From an uncultured Senegalimassilia sp. (GTDB lineage Bacteria; Actinomycetota; Coriobacteriia; Coriobacteriales; Eggerthellaceae): a stretch of DNA of 22,288 nucleotides. Shown piece after piece: positions 7,145-13,052 of the stretch. Position numbers and translations under genes: made by a program. Positions within the stretch are counted from its first letter, which is position 1, and the number at the start of each line of letters is the position of its first letter. Where the stretch lies: NCBI GenBank assembly GCA_934661765.1, contig CAKUJT010000038.1:1-22288 (forward strand), in the 5' to 3' direction. The notes under the pieces were generated by a model. That model did no database searches and was not told the origin of the DNA. It was given only the letters and a program-made list of their open reading frames with translations.

Positions 7145-8209
7145 CTACCGAACAACCGGGATAATAAAAAACTCACCCGATTTCAAACTGACAAGAACCT
7201 CCTTAGCGGCAGAATCAACAACGTAGGGGATTGAGATTCGTTTTGTTTCGCCAACTTTAACTTCGGATCCGCTATAAATGCCCATAACACCCGCACCGCC
7301 GCATTCATAGCCAGGATAGCGAAGCGAGCCATCAACCGTTGTCAATTGGACTCCGTCTAAAGCGGCAACATGACCAAGCTCGTCAAATCGGAGACGGCCC
7401 GAATACTCATCCGAGACAGGATGCGAAGCGTTGTTGATGACGCAAAGAAGGAAACCGCATTCTTGGGAATCATTTGCCATTCCAACTTGGCGAACCGTCT
7501 CGGTATCTTTGCTAGTAACAGAAAACCCTTCAACGGTCATTACAACTTTTCCCTTTTCGGTATCAATGGAATACGGCGTACCGATAACGCCCATCTTGTT
7601 AAGCTTACTCGACCTGTAATCAGCACTCAGAGCTAAACCATAACTGGACTCGAACGTTGCCAGACAATCGTTTTGAACAACCTTCCCCTGATCAAGATAC
7701 GCTTCATTGTAAGCAGAAGGGTTATTTGGAAAATCGGAAAGACCATCTATCTGAGATTGCAATGAGTTTTTATATCTGCTGAATAATTCCCTGAAGTCCT
7801 TGTTTGTGATAACCGAATCGTCAAACGAAGCGATTTTCGACAATTCATCTGATACCCCTTTTGATATGCTAATCCCCATCTCAGAAGCTGATGAACGATT
7901 CGGTTCGACTTTCTGCGCCTCCAGGTAGCTCGACTCAATTAGGTTAAAGCAATCTTTCTCAACGAGAAGCTCTTGGTATTCTGAGGTCGCATTCTGCAAC
8001 TTGCTATAATTTTCTACCTTACCCTTCTCGTCATCAGTCAAGGCATCATACTTAGCCTGAGCGGCTTCAATAGCTTCCCCCGATTGAAGAGAGACTTCCC
8101 CAATAGCATTGATCGCATCGCTCACCTCATTGACCGGACTACCAACACAGCCGGTAAGAGAGGCAATAAGCACCGTACACATGACTGCTAATGCAAGTAT
8201 CTTCCTCAC
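7145..8209 (-). CDS. Predicted lipoprotein with helical N-domain and Ig-like C-domain
   Basis: A 354-residue exported protein with a lipobox reading SLTGC. Cys21 should be lipidated, anchoring the protein to the outer face of the membrane. Residues ~27-75 form a helical module (INAIGEVSLQSGEAIEAAQA, then YDALTDDEKGKVENY) seen repeatedly in Gram-positive surface proteins. A helical middle follows, and the last ~150 residues look beta-rich, like DUF4352-type Ig-like domains. The start is GTG at 8209, with AAAGGGA upstream. The N-terminal ~75 residues are nearly the same as in the lipoprotein encoded at 8517-9416, whereas the C-terminal parts are unrelated. As element cargo it could act in surface exclusion or adhesion; no function is shown. 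Confidence 0.85.
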   Translation of the reverse strand: MRKILALAVMCTVLIASLTGCVGSPVNEVSDAINAIGEVSLQSGEAIEAAQAKYDALTDDEKGKVENYSKLQNATSEYQELLVEKDCFNLIESSYLEAQKVEPNRSSASEMGISISKGVSDELSKIASFDDSVITNKDFRELFSRYKNSLQSQIDGLSDFPNNPSAYNEAYLDQGKVVQNDCLATFESSYGLALSADYRSSKLNKMGVIGTPYSIDTEKGKVVMTVEGFSVTSKDTETVRQVGMANDSQECGFLLCVINNASHPVSDEYSGRLRFDELGHVAALDGVQLTTVDGSLRYPGYECGGAGVMGIYSGSEVKVGETKRISIPYVVDSAAKEVLVSLKSGEFFIIPVVR

Positions 8210-8516
8210 TGCTGTCCCTTTCTTCCCCTAGAACAGTCCTATTCAGAACCGAAGCTCAGCAACACTGGTTGTTTCCCTCGCGGAAAAGCTCGTGCCAAGA
8301 TGACTAGCAATAATTCCAAGCGGGGCTAACCCAGCCAATTCAACGCCGCTGTTGCAAAAACGATATGTTGAGTTTGACTCAAAATGCGTAAATCAGTAGT
8401 AAATAGCTTCTTTATCAGCTTTCTTTTAGCTTATGACCTGGCATTTTTACCATTCACCCGCAGATGCTGCATGGACACATCGACAGTGTTTTGCTTCGCA
8501 GTCAAGTCGCGGTCTT
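8210..8516. other. Gap between lipoprotein genes: contains decayed att arm
   Basis: These 307 bases contain no credible gene. They hold the upstream region of the 7145-8209 lipoprotein gene and the decayed right-arm/att remnant annotated separately. Confidence 0.5.
8345..8475. repeat. Decayed element right arm and truncated att copy
   Basis: GTAAATCAGTAGTAAAT at 8388-8404 is identical to 10534-10550. TGACCTGG at 8434-8441 matches 10580-10587. These are followed by CCCGCAGATGCTGCATGG, a degenerate version of the start of the att repeat at ~10601. Beyond 8475 the similarity is lost. The order and spacing match the arm preceding att copy 2, so this is best read as a relic end of an older insertion, splitting the island into modules A and B. 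Confidence 0.6.
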
Positions 8517-9416
8517 CTAGCCGCGAGACGTATACAAAACATAGTGGTCTTCACCATCGTAATTCGGCAAGGCCAAAACGATATAGCCATTCTTGTCAAC
8601 AAAGTAATAACCCGGCCTCTCGTTAAGCTCCATTTCGCGATCAGCAGCCTGCCTGATTACGGCAGTGAAGCTGACCTCAGTGTTCACAAGCGCGGTCTTG
8701 ATCTCGCCATTTTTATCTTGCACGTTAATCTCTTTAGTTGGAACCTGGCTTAACGCATAGGTATAGTCTCGAGAAGACCCATTGATGTACAAATGTATAT
8801 AAGTCGGCAAGTCAGTCGCTTTCTTCATGCTGACAACATTTGCGGGATGAGACGATGTCTGCATAACAATAGGCGAGAAAAGCCATTGGGACGGGAGATG
8901 CTCCTCATCGACCATAAAGGGGTATTCATCGTCCAAATCGGTCGTTACGCTATAGGACTTTGCCGTTTCCCCGTCAATATACGACTGGAGGCTTTCATTC
9001 TCTGCCTTTAAGTTCGAGTAAGCCTCGGAATAGCGTTCCTCGTCCGAAGAATTCAGCACAGCCTCAGCGCTTTCCCTAGCAGCATCAAAGCCCTTCGCAT
9101 CGTAGTACTGGGTGTAATAATTACCCGCTAATTTGTCAGCAGTCTCAATTTCTTTCTTTGTTGCAGAGTAAAGCTGCTGCGTAAATTCCTTTTCCGCACT
9201 TTGCAGCTTGTCGTAATTCTCCACCTTCGTTTTTTCCTCGTCAGTCAAGGCATCGTACTTCGCCTGAGCAGACTCAATCGCTTCCCCTGATTGAAGAGAA
9301 ACTTCCCCGATGGCATTGATTGCGCTACTTACCTCTTTGACCGCACTACCAGCACAGCCAACGAGGGAAACAACAAGCACCACGCACGCAATTGCTGACA
9401 CAATTGATTTCTTCAT
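8517..9416 (-). CDS. Predicted lipoprotein sharing its N-domain with the 7145-8209 protein
   Basis: A 299-residue exported protein with a signal peptide and lipobox SLVGC, Cys21 being the lipidated residue. Residues ~27-75 repeat the INAIGEVSLQSGEAIESAQA and YDALTDEEKTKVENY module of the neighbouring lipoprotein almost residue for residue. A helical, probably coiled stretch follows to ~165. The C-terminal ~130 residues are distinct, ending in a beta-rich segment (RPGYYFVDKNGYIVLALPNY). ATG 9416 has a GGTGAGGA ribosome site. Conserved anchor plus divergent C-terminus suggests domain shuffling of surface-exposed cargo. Function unknown. Confidence 0.83.
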   Translation of the reverse strand: MKKSIVSAIACVVLVVSLVGCAGSAVKEVSSAINAIGEVSLQSGEAIESAQAKYDALTDEEKTKVENYDKLQSAEKEFTQQLYSATKKEIETADKLAGNYYTQYYDAKGFDAARESAEAVLNSSDEERYSEAYSNLKAENESLQSYIDGETAKSYSVTTDLDDEYPFMVDEEHLPSQWLFSPIVMQTSSHPANVVSMKKATDLPTYIHLYINGSSRDYTYALSQVPTKEINVQDKNGEIKTALVNTEVSFTAVIRQAADREMELNERPGYYFVDKNGYIVLALPNYDGEDHYVLYTSRG

Positions 9417-9671
9417 TGATCGTCCTCACCTTTCCCCAAACAGAGACGCGCAGCACCACAAGCAACTCCCAGCTGAACCGCCCACTGCTTATTGACGCTA
9501 TCATTGGTTTTTGCCATTTTGTTGTGCAACAAATTCAAGCAGACGCGATGAGCCGCCGACAAGCGCCGGGACGTCTCTTGAAACACGCATCCATGATGCT
9601 CAATATCATTCAGCCGTTAAGCAATTAGCTAAAGCATGCGTCATACAAGCAGCTCTATACCAGGTCGTCCC
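9417..9671. other. Gap upstream of second lipoprotein: near-palindrome only
   Basis: No gene is supported in these 255 bases. TTGTTGTGCAACAA at 9519-9532 has 6-bp inverted arms around a 2-base centre and lies ~100 bases upstream of the lipoprotein ATG. It could be an operator for a small dimeric regulator. Confidence 0.3.
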
Positions 9672-9905
9672 CTATTTTTTGCGGTCATCGTATAAGTGAC
9701 CAGACTTGTCGTAGTGATAGTGGCTAGCCTCGTTCTCTGCGGCTCTTCTGCCTTGTTCGTCCTTACTCAACGAAGAACTGCTGCTACCACCTGAACTTGA
9801 ACTACTTGAGCTGCTGCTACCACCTGAACAAGCGCTAATGCAGCCACCCAGGCCAAAAAGGATCACCAACGTAAAAGCAATCGCAATCACTTTTTCTTTC
9901 ATCAC
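9672..9905 (-). CDS. Small Ser-rich predicted lipoprotein
   Basis: A 77-residue product with a hydrophobic signal segment and lipobox FGLGGC (Cys22, or Cys21 if the second ATG is used). A second Cys follows, then a low-complexity Gly/Ser linker of about 24 residues, and then a charged tail with SHYHYDKSGHLYDD. The linker DNA contains a 19-base direct repeat with a 33-base period (9778-9796 and 9811-9829), so its length may vary by slippage. It starts six bases after the zinc-ribbon gene ends, implying a two-gene operon. The His/Tyr/Asp-rich tail could bind metal or a partner, but nothing specific is shown. Confidence 0.7.
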   Translation of the reverse strand: MMKEKVIAIAFTLVILFGLGGCISACSGGSSSSSSSSSGGSSSSSLSKDEQGRRAAENEASHYHYDKSGHLYDDRKK

Positions 9906-9911
9906 AGCCCC

Positions 9912-10127
9912 CTAGTTCGGCTTATAGTCGTTGCGAAAACCGCATTTTTGGCAATAATACGTAACCGTTTTCTTGCCCAAAGCACCACCGACTAACCCAA
10001 CCGGGCCGAGAAGAACCGCACCAGCTGCGGCTTTCCCAACCGAGAACCCTTTATTTGATTGATCTACGGCTTTCCAACCTTGCATTTCCCCGCATGAAGG
10101 ACAACATTTTGGAGCTTTGCTTGCCAT
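9912..10127 (-). CDS. Small zinc-ribbon protein with glycine-rich hydrophobic centre
   Basis: A 71-residue product starting MASKAPKCC. The start is chosen because GGAGGTG lies six bases upstream of this ATG; the longer frame to 10253 has no ribosome site. Two CxxC knuckles (CPSCG near residues 9-13 and CQKCG near 59-63) would form a zinc ribbon. They flank a Gly/Ala/Val-rich segment (GAVLLGPVGLVGGALG) that may insert in or contact the membrane. Similar small zinc-ribbon proteins are common in Gram-positives, but their role is unclear. It is probably co-transcribed with the downstream mini-lipoprotein gene. Confidence 0.75.
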   Translation of the reverse strand: MASKAPKCCPSCGEMQGWKAVDQSNKGFSVGKAAAGAVLLGPVGLVGGALGKKTVTYYCQKCGFRNDYKPN

Positions 10128-10213
10128 GATGACACCTCCGCGCTCAATGAGCCGACACGATACTGCGGGGAGGTCTTCGTGAAGTGTCGTGATGAGGAAG
10201 GCATCCGCCACAG

Positions 10214-10334
10214 TCACCACAACTGCAAAGGCGCGCATAAGCGAATCACCCAAGAACAGGCAGATGCCTTCCTGGTCAGTGATTACGCTTATGCGATTGT
10301 GCGCCCCTTACAAAGTAAGGTGCAGTTGTGGTGA
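10214..10334. repeat. Long imperfect inverted repeat (~120 bp)
   Basis: TCACCACAACTGCA (10214-10227) is the exact inverse of TGCAGTTGTGGTGA (10321-10334). Inside it a second imperfect pair extends the stem: AAGGCGCGCATAAGCGAATCAC pairs with GTGATTACGCTTATGCG plus GCGCCCCTT, with small insertions on the right. The transcript of either strand could fold into one long hairpin. No transposase is present. It may be a MITE-like palindromic element or a structured RNA, about 90 bases upstream of the zinc-ribbon gene. Confidence 0.6.
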
Positions 10335-10457
10335 TGCCACTATAGCATGGGGATTCTTTTCAACTGGGGTCAAATCGAATAATCGGAGTTCTGATGCATC
10401 GAACGCATCTTGTCGCGTAGTAAACGCGGTATCAAAATCCAAAGCCCTTATCTCAAA

Positions 10458-10495
10458 CGGTGGCAGTTCAAATGCGAAAAGCAGGACTGCCACCG
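10458..10495. repeat. 10-bp stem hairpin in the module B right arm
   Basis: CGGTGGCAGT (10458-10467) pairs perfectly with ACTGCCACCG (10486-10495) across an 18-base loop. Neither side has a T-run, so it is a poor terminator. It lies just inside the 18-bp arm motif at 10508. Confidence 0.45.
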
Positions 10496-10507
10496 CGAAC
10501 AGCTATA

Positions 10508-10587
10508 TTGTCGTGTTTGGACTCCGAAAAAATGTAAATCAGTAGTAAATTGGTAATCTAGTAGCTTGTTTTCGCCTTCTGACCTGG
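10508..10587. promoter_or_regulatory. Right-arm integrase-binding-like motifs, module B
   Basis: In order: TTGTCGTGTTTGGACTCC (10508-10525; inverted copy upstream of int), GTAAATCAGTAGTAAAT (10534-10550; also at 8388) and TGACCTGG (10580-10587; also at 8434 and 948). Att copy 2 follows. Recurrence of this order next to att-like sequence suggests arm-type recombination sites. Confidence 0.5.
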
Positions 10588-10600
10588 CGCTTTTCCCTTT

Positions 10601-10779
10601 ACCTGCAGATGTTGCCGTGGCAGATGAAAAGGATGCGTGAGATGGCTTGACGACGTGACATGCGACTCCGATTCGATTGTGATTAGCAGTAGCTGAATAT
10701 GCTATTGCACGAATCAAGGAAGCGCAATAATGCATCCGATATTCGGCTAACTTCGCCACAGCTTAGGCACCGAACGGGG
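10601..10779. repeat. Attachment-site direct repeat, copy 2
   Basis: A 177-base ungapped match to 509-685 with about four mismatches. It recreates the phosphatase start: on the minus strand the frame reads 20 codons from ATG through the P-loop CHGNICR and then hits TAA where module B sequence begins. It separates modules B and C. Confidence 0.85.
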
Positions 10780-10840
10780 AAGCGGGGGCAAACCCTTTCA
10801 GCAAGCGTATCTGAAATGTTGTGTCATGCGCGCTTTACCA

Positions 10841-10869
10841 TAGGGCGGCCCAACCAGAGCGCCGCCCTA
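10841..10869 (-). terminator. Hairpin downstream of the coiled-coil gene
   Basis: TAGGGCGGC (10841-10849) pairs with GCCGCCCTA (10861-10869) around an 11-base loop, 31 bases past the stop codon of the leftward gene. The stem is GC-rich but no clear U-run follows, so termination is plausible, not certain. Confidence 0.5.
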
Positions 10870-10900
10870 CGCATCGATTAAGCGGACGCCACGAGAACTC

Positions 10901-11605
10901 TTAACCGCAAACTTTACAGCACCGACTTTTCCCGCTTGCGGAAATCGACCCGCTATGGATTCCCGACGAACGCTTCAGCGTCGGACAATCCGGAGTGGTG
11001 TGGTAGACCTTGCCCCCGGACACCCAATAAACGATTTGCGAATTCCCGGCGCTTTTGCTCTCCTTCTCGATTCTGCGTTGCTCTTTCTCTTGCGCAGCTT
11101 TTTCCTCAGCAAGCTTCTTGGCATCAATTTGCTCTTGCAAGGAATCTCGCTCCGCTTGAAGCGCATCGAGCTGAGCATGCAAATCCTCGAGCTTTGCTTT
11201 CTCGTCAGCAATAGTCGCCTGCTGATCTTGATATCCGCCAACCTCAGCCTTAAATGAATCGCGCTCCTTCTCCGCCGAAGACAGCTTGCCTTCCAATTCC
11301 TTGTTTGATTTCTGCAAAGAAGCGATCCTCGCATTGGCCTCGTCAAGGTCGACTTGCAGTCCAGCGCACTCTTCATTCACGGAGGCAAGCGCATTATGCT
11401 CAGCGGTATAGACGATGCACCCTGCCGCGATAGAAGCCACGAGCAAAACCGAAAACATGATTATCGCCGCAAACGGCTTCTTGTTATCGGCGCACCACTG
11501 CCGAATTCCGCCGGCCTTCGAAGGCTGCGAAGATGCCGCTTCCCCATCCACCGCATCATTCGCAAGCTGGGTCTCGACCTGTTCCTTCTCTTCCTTGTCC
11601 AACAT
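10901..11605 (-). CDS. Membrane-anchored coiled-coil protein with Cys/His C-terminal motif
   Basis: About 234 residues. A charged cytoplasmic tail of ~40 residues precedes one membrane segment (FAAIIMFSVLLVASIAAG). A long predicted coiled coil rich in E, K, A and L follows (~80-190), then a C-terminal domain reading VYWVSGGKVYHTTPDC...CCKVCG. That YW-x-GxxYH-x-C-x-L...CxxC pattern is a recurrent extracellular, metal-site-like module in Gram-positive surface proteins. The start is uncertain: ATG 11605 has GAGGGA immediately adjacent, and a TTG at 11629 would add eight residues with no better site. No other phosphatase-island gene resembles it. The topology suggests an exposed C-terminal domain on a stalk. 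Confidence 0.78.
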   Translation of the reverse strand: MLDKEEKEQVETQLANDAVDGEAASSQPSKAGGIRQWCADNKKPFAAIIMFSVLLVASIAAGCIVYTAEHNALASVNEECAGLQVDLDEANARIASLQKSNKELEGKLSSAEKERDSFKAEVGGYQDQQATIADEKAKLEDLHAQLDALQAERDSLQEQIDAKKLAEEKAAQEKEQRRIEKESKSAGNSQIVYWVSGGKVYHTTPDCPTLKRSSGIHSGSISASGKSRCCKVCG

Positions 11606-11890
11606 TCCCTCAATTCCGCGTTTACGCAACCACCGAGCGATACCGACCGCATGCCCAAATCATATTCGCATCTTGCCAGCTCAAAGGCTCACTCGAAAAG
11701 AAACTCAACTGCTGGACACGACAAAAGGCCGATAACCTACAAAGGGGGGCCAACGCCCTACGCCAAACTACCATAATGGGAAACACCGCGAAAGACACAT
11801 CGAACTACAGGACGAACACCTTCGAAAAACGGTCTCCGATGCTCCTCGAAGCAAAGCCAACAGCCACAACGCCAGCCAGCTTCTTCCCGT
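11606..11890. other. Gap between coiled-coil gene and truncated gene: no gene seen
   Basis: A TATGAT at about 11663-11668 on the minus strand is a candidate -10 for the coiled-coil gene. Short open frames here lack ribosome sites and look like chance. Confidence 0.35.
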
Positions 11891-12202
11891 TTACCCTACT
11901 TTTGCGCTCACGATCCGGCCGCTTGAGCTTGCTAGCGAATAGGCAATTCCGTTCTTTGAGGCTTGGCCCATTCCCTTGCCCGAACCGAGCGACTCGTAGT
12001 TGGTGATGACTTCGCTCCCGATAGCGTGGGCTTCGTCCTTGGTCAGCGAAGGATCGCACGTCTGAATCAATGCATACATAGTTTCAGCCGCATATTCATC
12101 GCAATTCGCTTTCTGGATCGATGCGCGCTTTTGCTTCGAGAAGCAAGCCTCCTTGCCTTCTTCGCCCGGATCGTAGACTGCCCTGCATAGCGCTCTTCGT
12201 GA
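11891..12202 (-). pseudogene. 5'-truncated gene of unknown function
   Basis: The minus-strand frame is open from a TAG at 12203-12205 down to TAA at 11891 (103 codons). It has protein-like composition throughout (SIQKANCDEYAAETMYALI, then DEAHAIGSEVITNYES). The only ATG in the early part (12079, giving 62 residues) has no ribosome site, and coding-like sequence continues well upstream of it without a start. The natural 5' end therefore appears lost, replaced by the toxin-antitoxin segment whose promoter starts ten bases away. A 62-residue intact gene is the alternative. No family recognised. Confidence 0.45.
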
Positions 12203-12216
12203 CTAGCCGATATAAT
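12188..12216 (+). promoter_or_regulatory. Promoter of the small toxin-like gene
   Basis: A consensus TATAAT at 12211-12216 sits 60 bases upstream of the 30-codon ORF. The -35 region (around 12188-12193) is a poor match. The leader downstream contains an AGCG/CGCT stem-loop at ~12243-12255. A GCTTTCG/CGAAGC pair holds the ribosome site in its loop. Confidence 0.55.
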
Positions 12217-12275
12217 CCCACCCACGGTACTAGCAAGCCTGTAGCGGGCGGCGCTTTCGTAAGGAGGCGAAGCCT

Positions 12276-12368
12276 ATGTTCGAGCAGACTATTTATCTCG
12301 TTGCAGCCCTGGCCACAATCGGGGCATTCCTCTTCGAGGTGTGGCGATATTTCGACGATAGGAAGTAA
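12276..12368 (+). CDS. Tiny hydrophobic peptide, Fst-like type I toxin candidate
   Basis: A 30-codon ORF with a perfect AAGGAGG nine bases upstream and a consensus TATAAT before it. The peptide has one membrane helix (residues ~4-20, TIYLVAALATIGAFLF), then a Trp and a charged tail, EVWRYFDDRK. A short N-terminus, one helix, an aromatic residue and a charged DDRK-like end is the plan of Fst/par-family toxins, which damage membranes when over-expressed. The surrounding DNA gives a convergent antisense promoter, an intervening hairpin and shared direct repeats, as in par loci. It sits in module C beside att copy 3, where it could stabilise the island. Family membership is inferred from layout, not sequence identity. 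Confidence 0.65.
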   Translation: MFEQTIYLVAALATIGAFLFEVWRYFDDRK

Positions 12369-12403
12369 AACAGCAGCAAGCAGGTGACAAGGTAGGAAAC
12401 AAA

Positions 12404-12433
12404 GAAGGGCCGTAGCTGGAACTACGACCCCTC
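12404..12433. terminator. Hairpin between toxin ORF and antisense RNA
   Basis: GGGCCGTAG (12407-12415) pairs with CTACGACCC (12422-12430), with one C/A mismatch and a 6-base loop. Read leftward it is followed by TTCTTTGTTT, a good U-rich tail for the antisense RNA. Read rightward the tail is CTCAACC, so the toxin mRNA may terminate poorly here. Confidence 0.6.
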
Positions 12434-12483
12434 AACCAATCCGCGTCGCCCGAGTGACTTAAACCATAGCGGGCTTCGCTAGT
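12404..12483 (-). ncRNA. Predicted antisense RNA antitoxin (~80 nt)
   Basis: A minus-strand transcript from about 12483 to the hairpin at 12404 would be ~80 nt and converge on the toxin gene. Its 5' part is complementary to 12467-12480, a copy (12 of 14 bases) of the toxin leader at 12242-12255. It could therefore pair with the toxin mRNA near the ribosome site as well as through the terminator hairpin. No coding capacity. Inferred from layout only. Confidence 0.5.
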
Positions 12484-12489
12484 GCCGTC

Positions 12490-12518
12490 ATTGTAGCATC
12501 GGCAAGGCAGTCTCTCCA
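12490..12518 (-). promoter_or_regulatory. Promoter of the antisense RNA
   Basis: On the minus strand TGGAGA (12513-12518) is followed, 17 bases on, by TACAAT (12490-12495). The predicted start is an A near 12483. Confidence 0.5.
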
Positions 12519-12613
12519 TCCTTTGCGTCAAAATCGCCACGATTAGCTCCCGCGCTTCAAACATCGGGATGCGTTGTACGACCCAAATCACCTTGAGGCG
12601 ATTCGTTATCGCG

Positions 12614-12697
12614 TTGTCGTGTTTGGACTCGAATCGTTTGTTGCAAAATCGTCGCAACGAACCACCTATGAAATCTAACTATTCCTTTCTGACCTGC
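12614..12697. promoter_or_regulatory. Right-arm motifs, module C
   Basis: TTGTCGTGTTTGGACTC (12614-12630) and TGACCTGC (12690-12697) precede att copy 3 in the same order as in module B. The GTAAATCAGTAGTAAAT motif is missing here. Confidence 0.45.
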
Positions 12698-12712
12698 ACT
12701 TATACACCATTA

Positions 12713-12898
12713 CATGGTCGACCTGCAGATGTTGCCATGACAGATGAAGAGGATGCGTGAGATGGCTTGACGATGTGACATGCGACTCCGATTCGATTGT
12801 GATTAGCAGTAGCTGAATATGCATTGCACGAATCAAGGAAGAGCAATAATGCATCAGATATTCGGCTAACTTCGCCACAGCTTAGGCATCGAACGGAG
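12713..12898. repeat. Attachment-site direct repeat, copy 3 (distal boundary)
   Basis: This matches 501-687 with about eight mismatches and one deleted T. It includes the extra leftward bases CATGGTCG that copy 2 lacks. The phosphatase frame here reads 23 codons through CHGNICRSTM and then TAA. GC-rich backbone sequence, the gltD terminator, follows at once, so this is the outer right end of the island. Confidence 0.85.
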
Positions 12899-12934
12899 AA
12901 GGCCCTTCGTCCTCAGCGAGAACGAAGGGCCTTC
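12898..12934 (-). terminator. Terminator hairpin of the gltBD operon
   Basis: GAAGGCCCTTCGT (12898-12910) pairs perfectly with ACGAAGGGCCTTC (12922-12934), about 120 bases past the gltD stop. A second small stem, TTCGCT/AGCGAA (12945-12960), lies before it. The att repeat begins directly after the hairpin in the direction of transcription. The U-run is weak. Confidence 0.65.
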
Positions 12935-13052
12935 CAAAACGGGCTTCGCTCGAAAGCGAATCTGCTCGACGGCGCGCTCCCTCAACGTATCGTCAGCCGG
13001 CAACCGCTTCGCGTCCAAAAGCCCGGCAGGCTTACGCGCTCCCGTCAGCCCC

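Noticed and set aside
9778..9829. Tandem-like repeat in the mini-lipoprotein gene as a possible mobile or CRISPR-like repeat.
   Set aside because: It only encodes the Gly/Ser linker, with a 33-base period of two copies.
10128..10253. N-terminal extension of the zinc-ribbon protein to a start at 10253.
   Set aside because: The ribosome site GGAGGTG points to ATG 10127, and the extension overlaps the palindrome.
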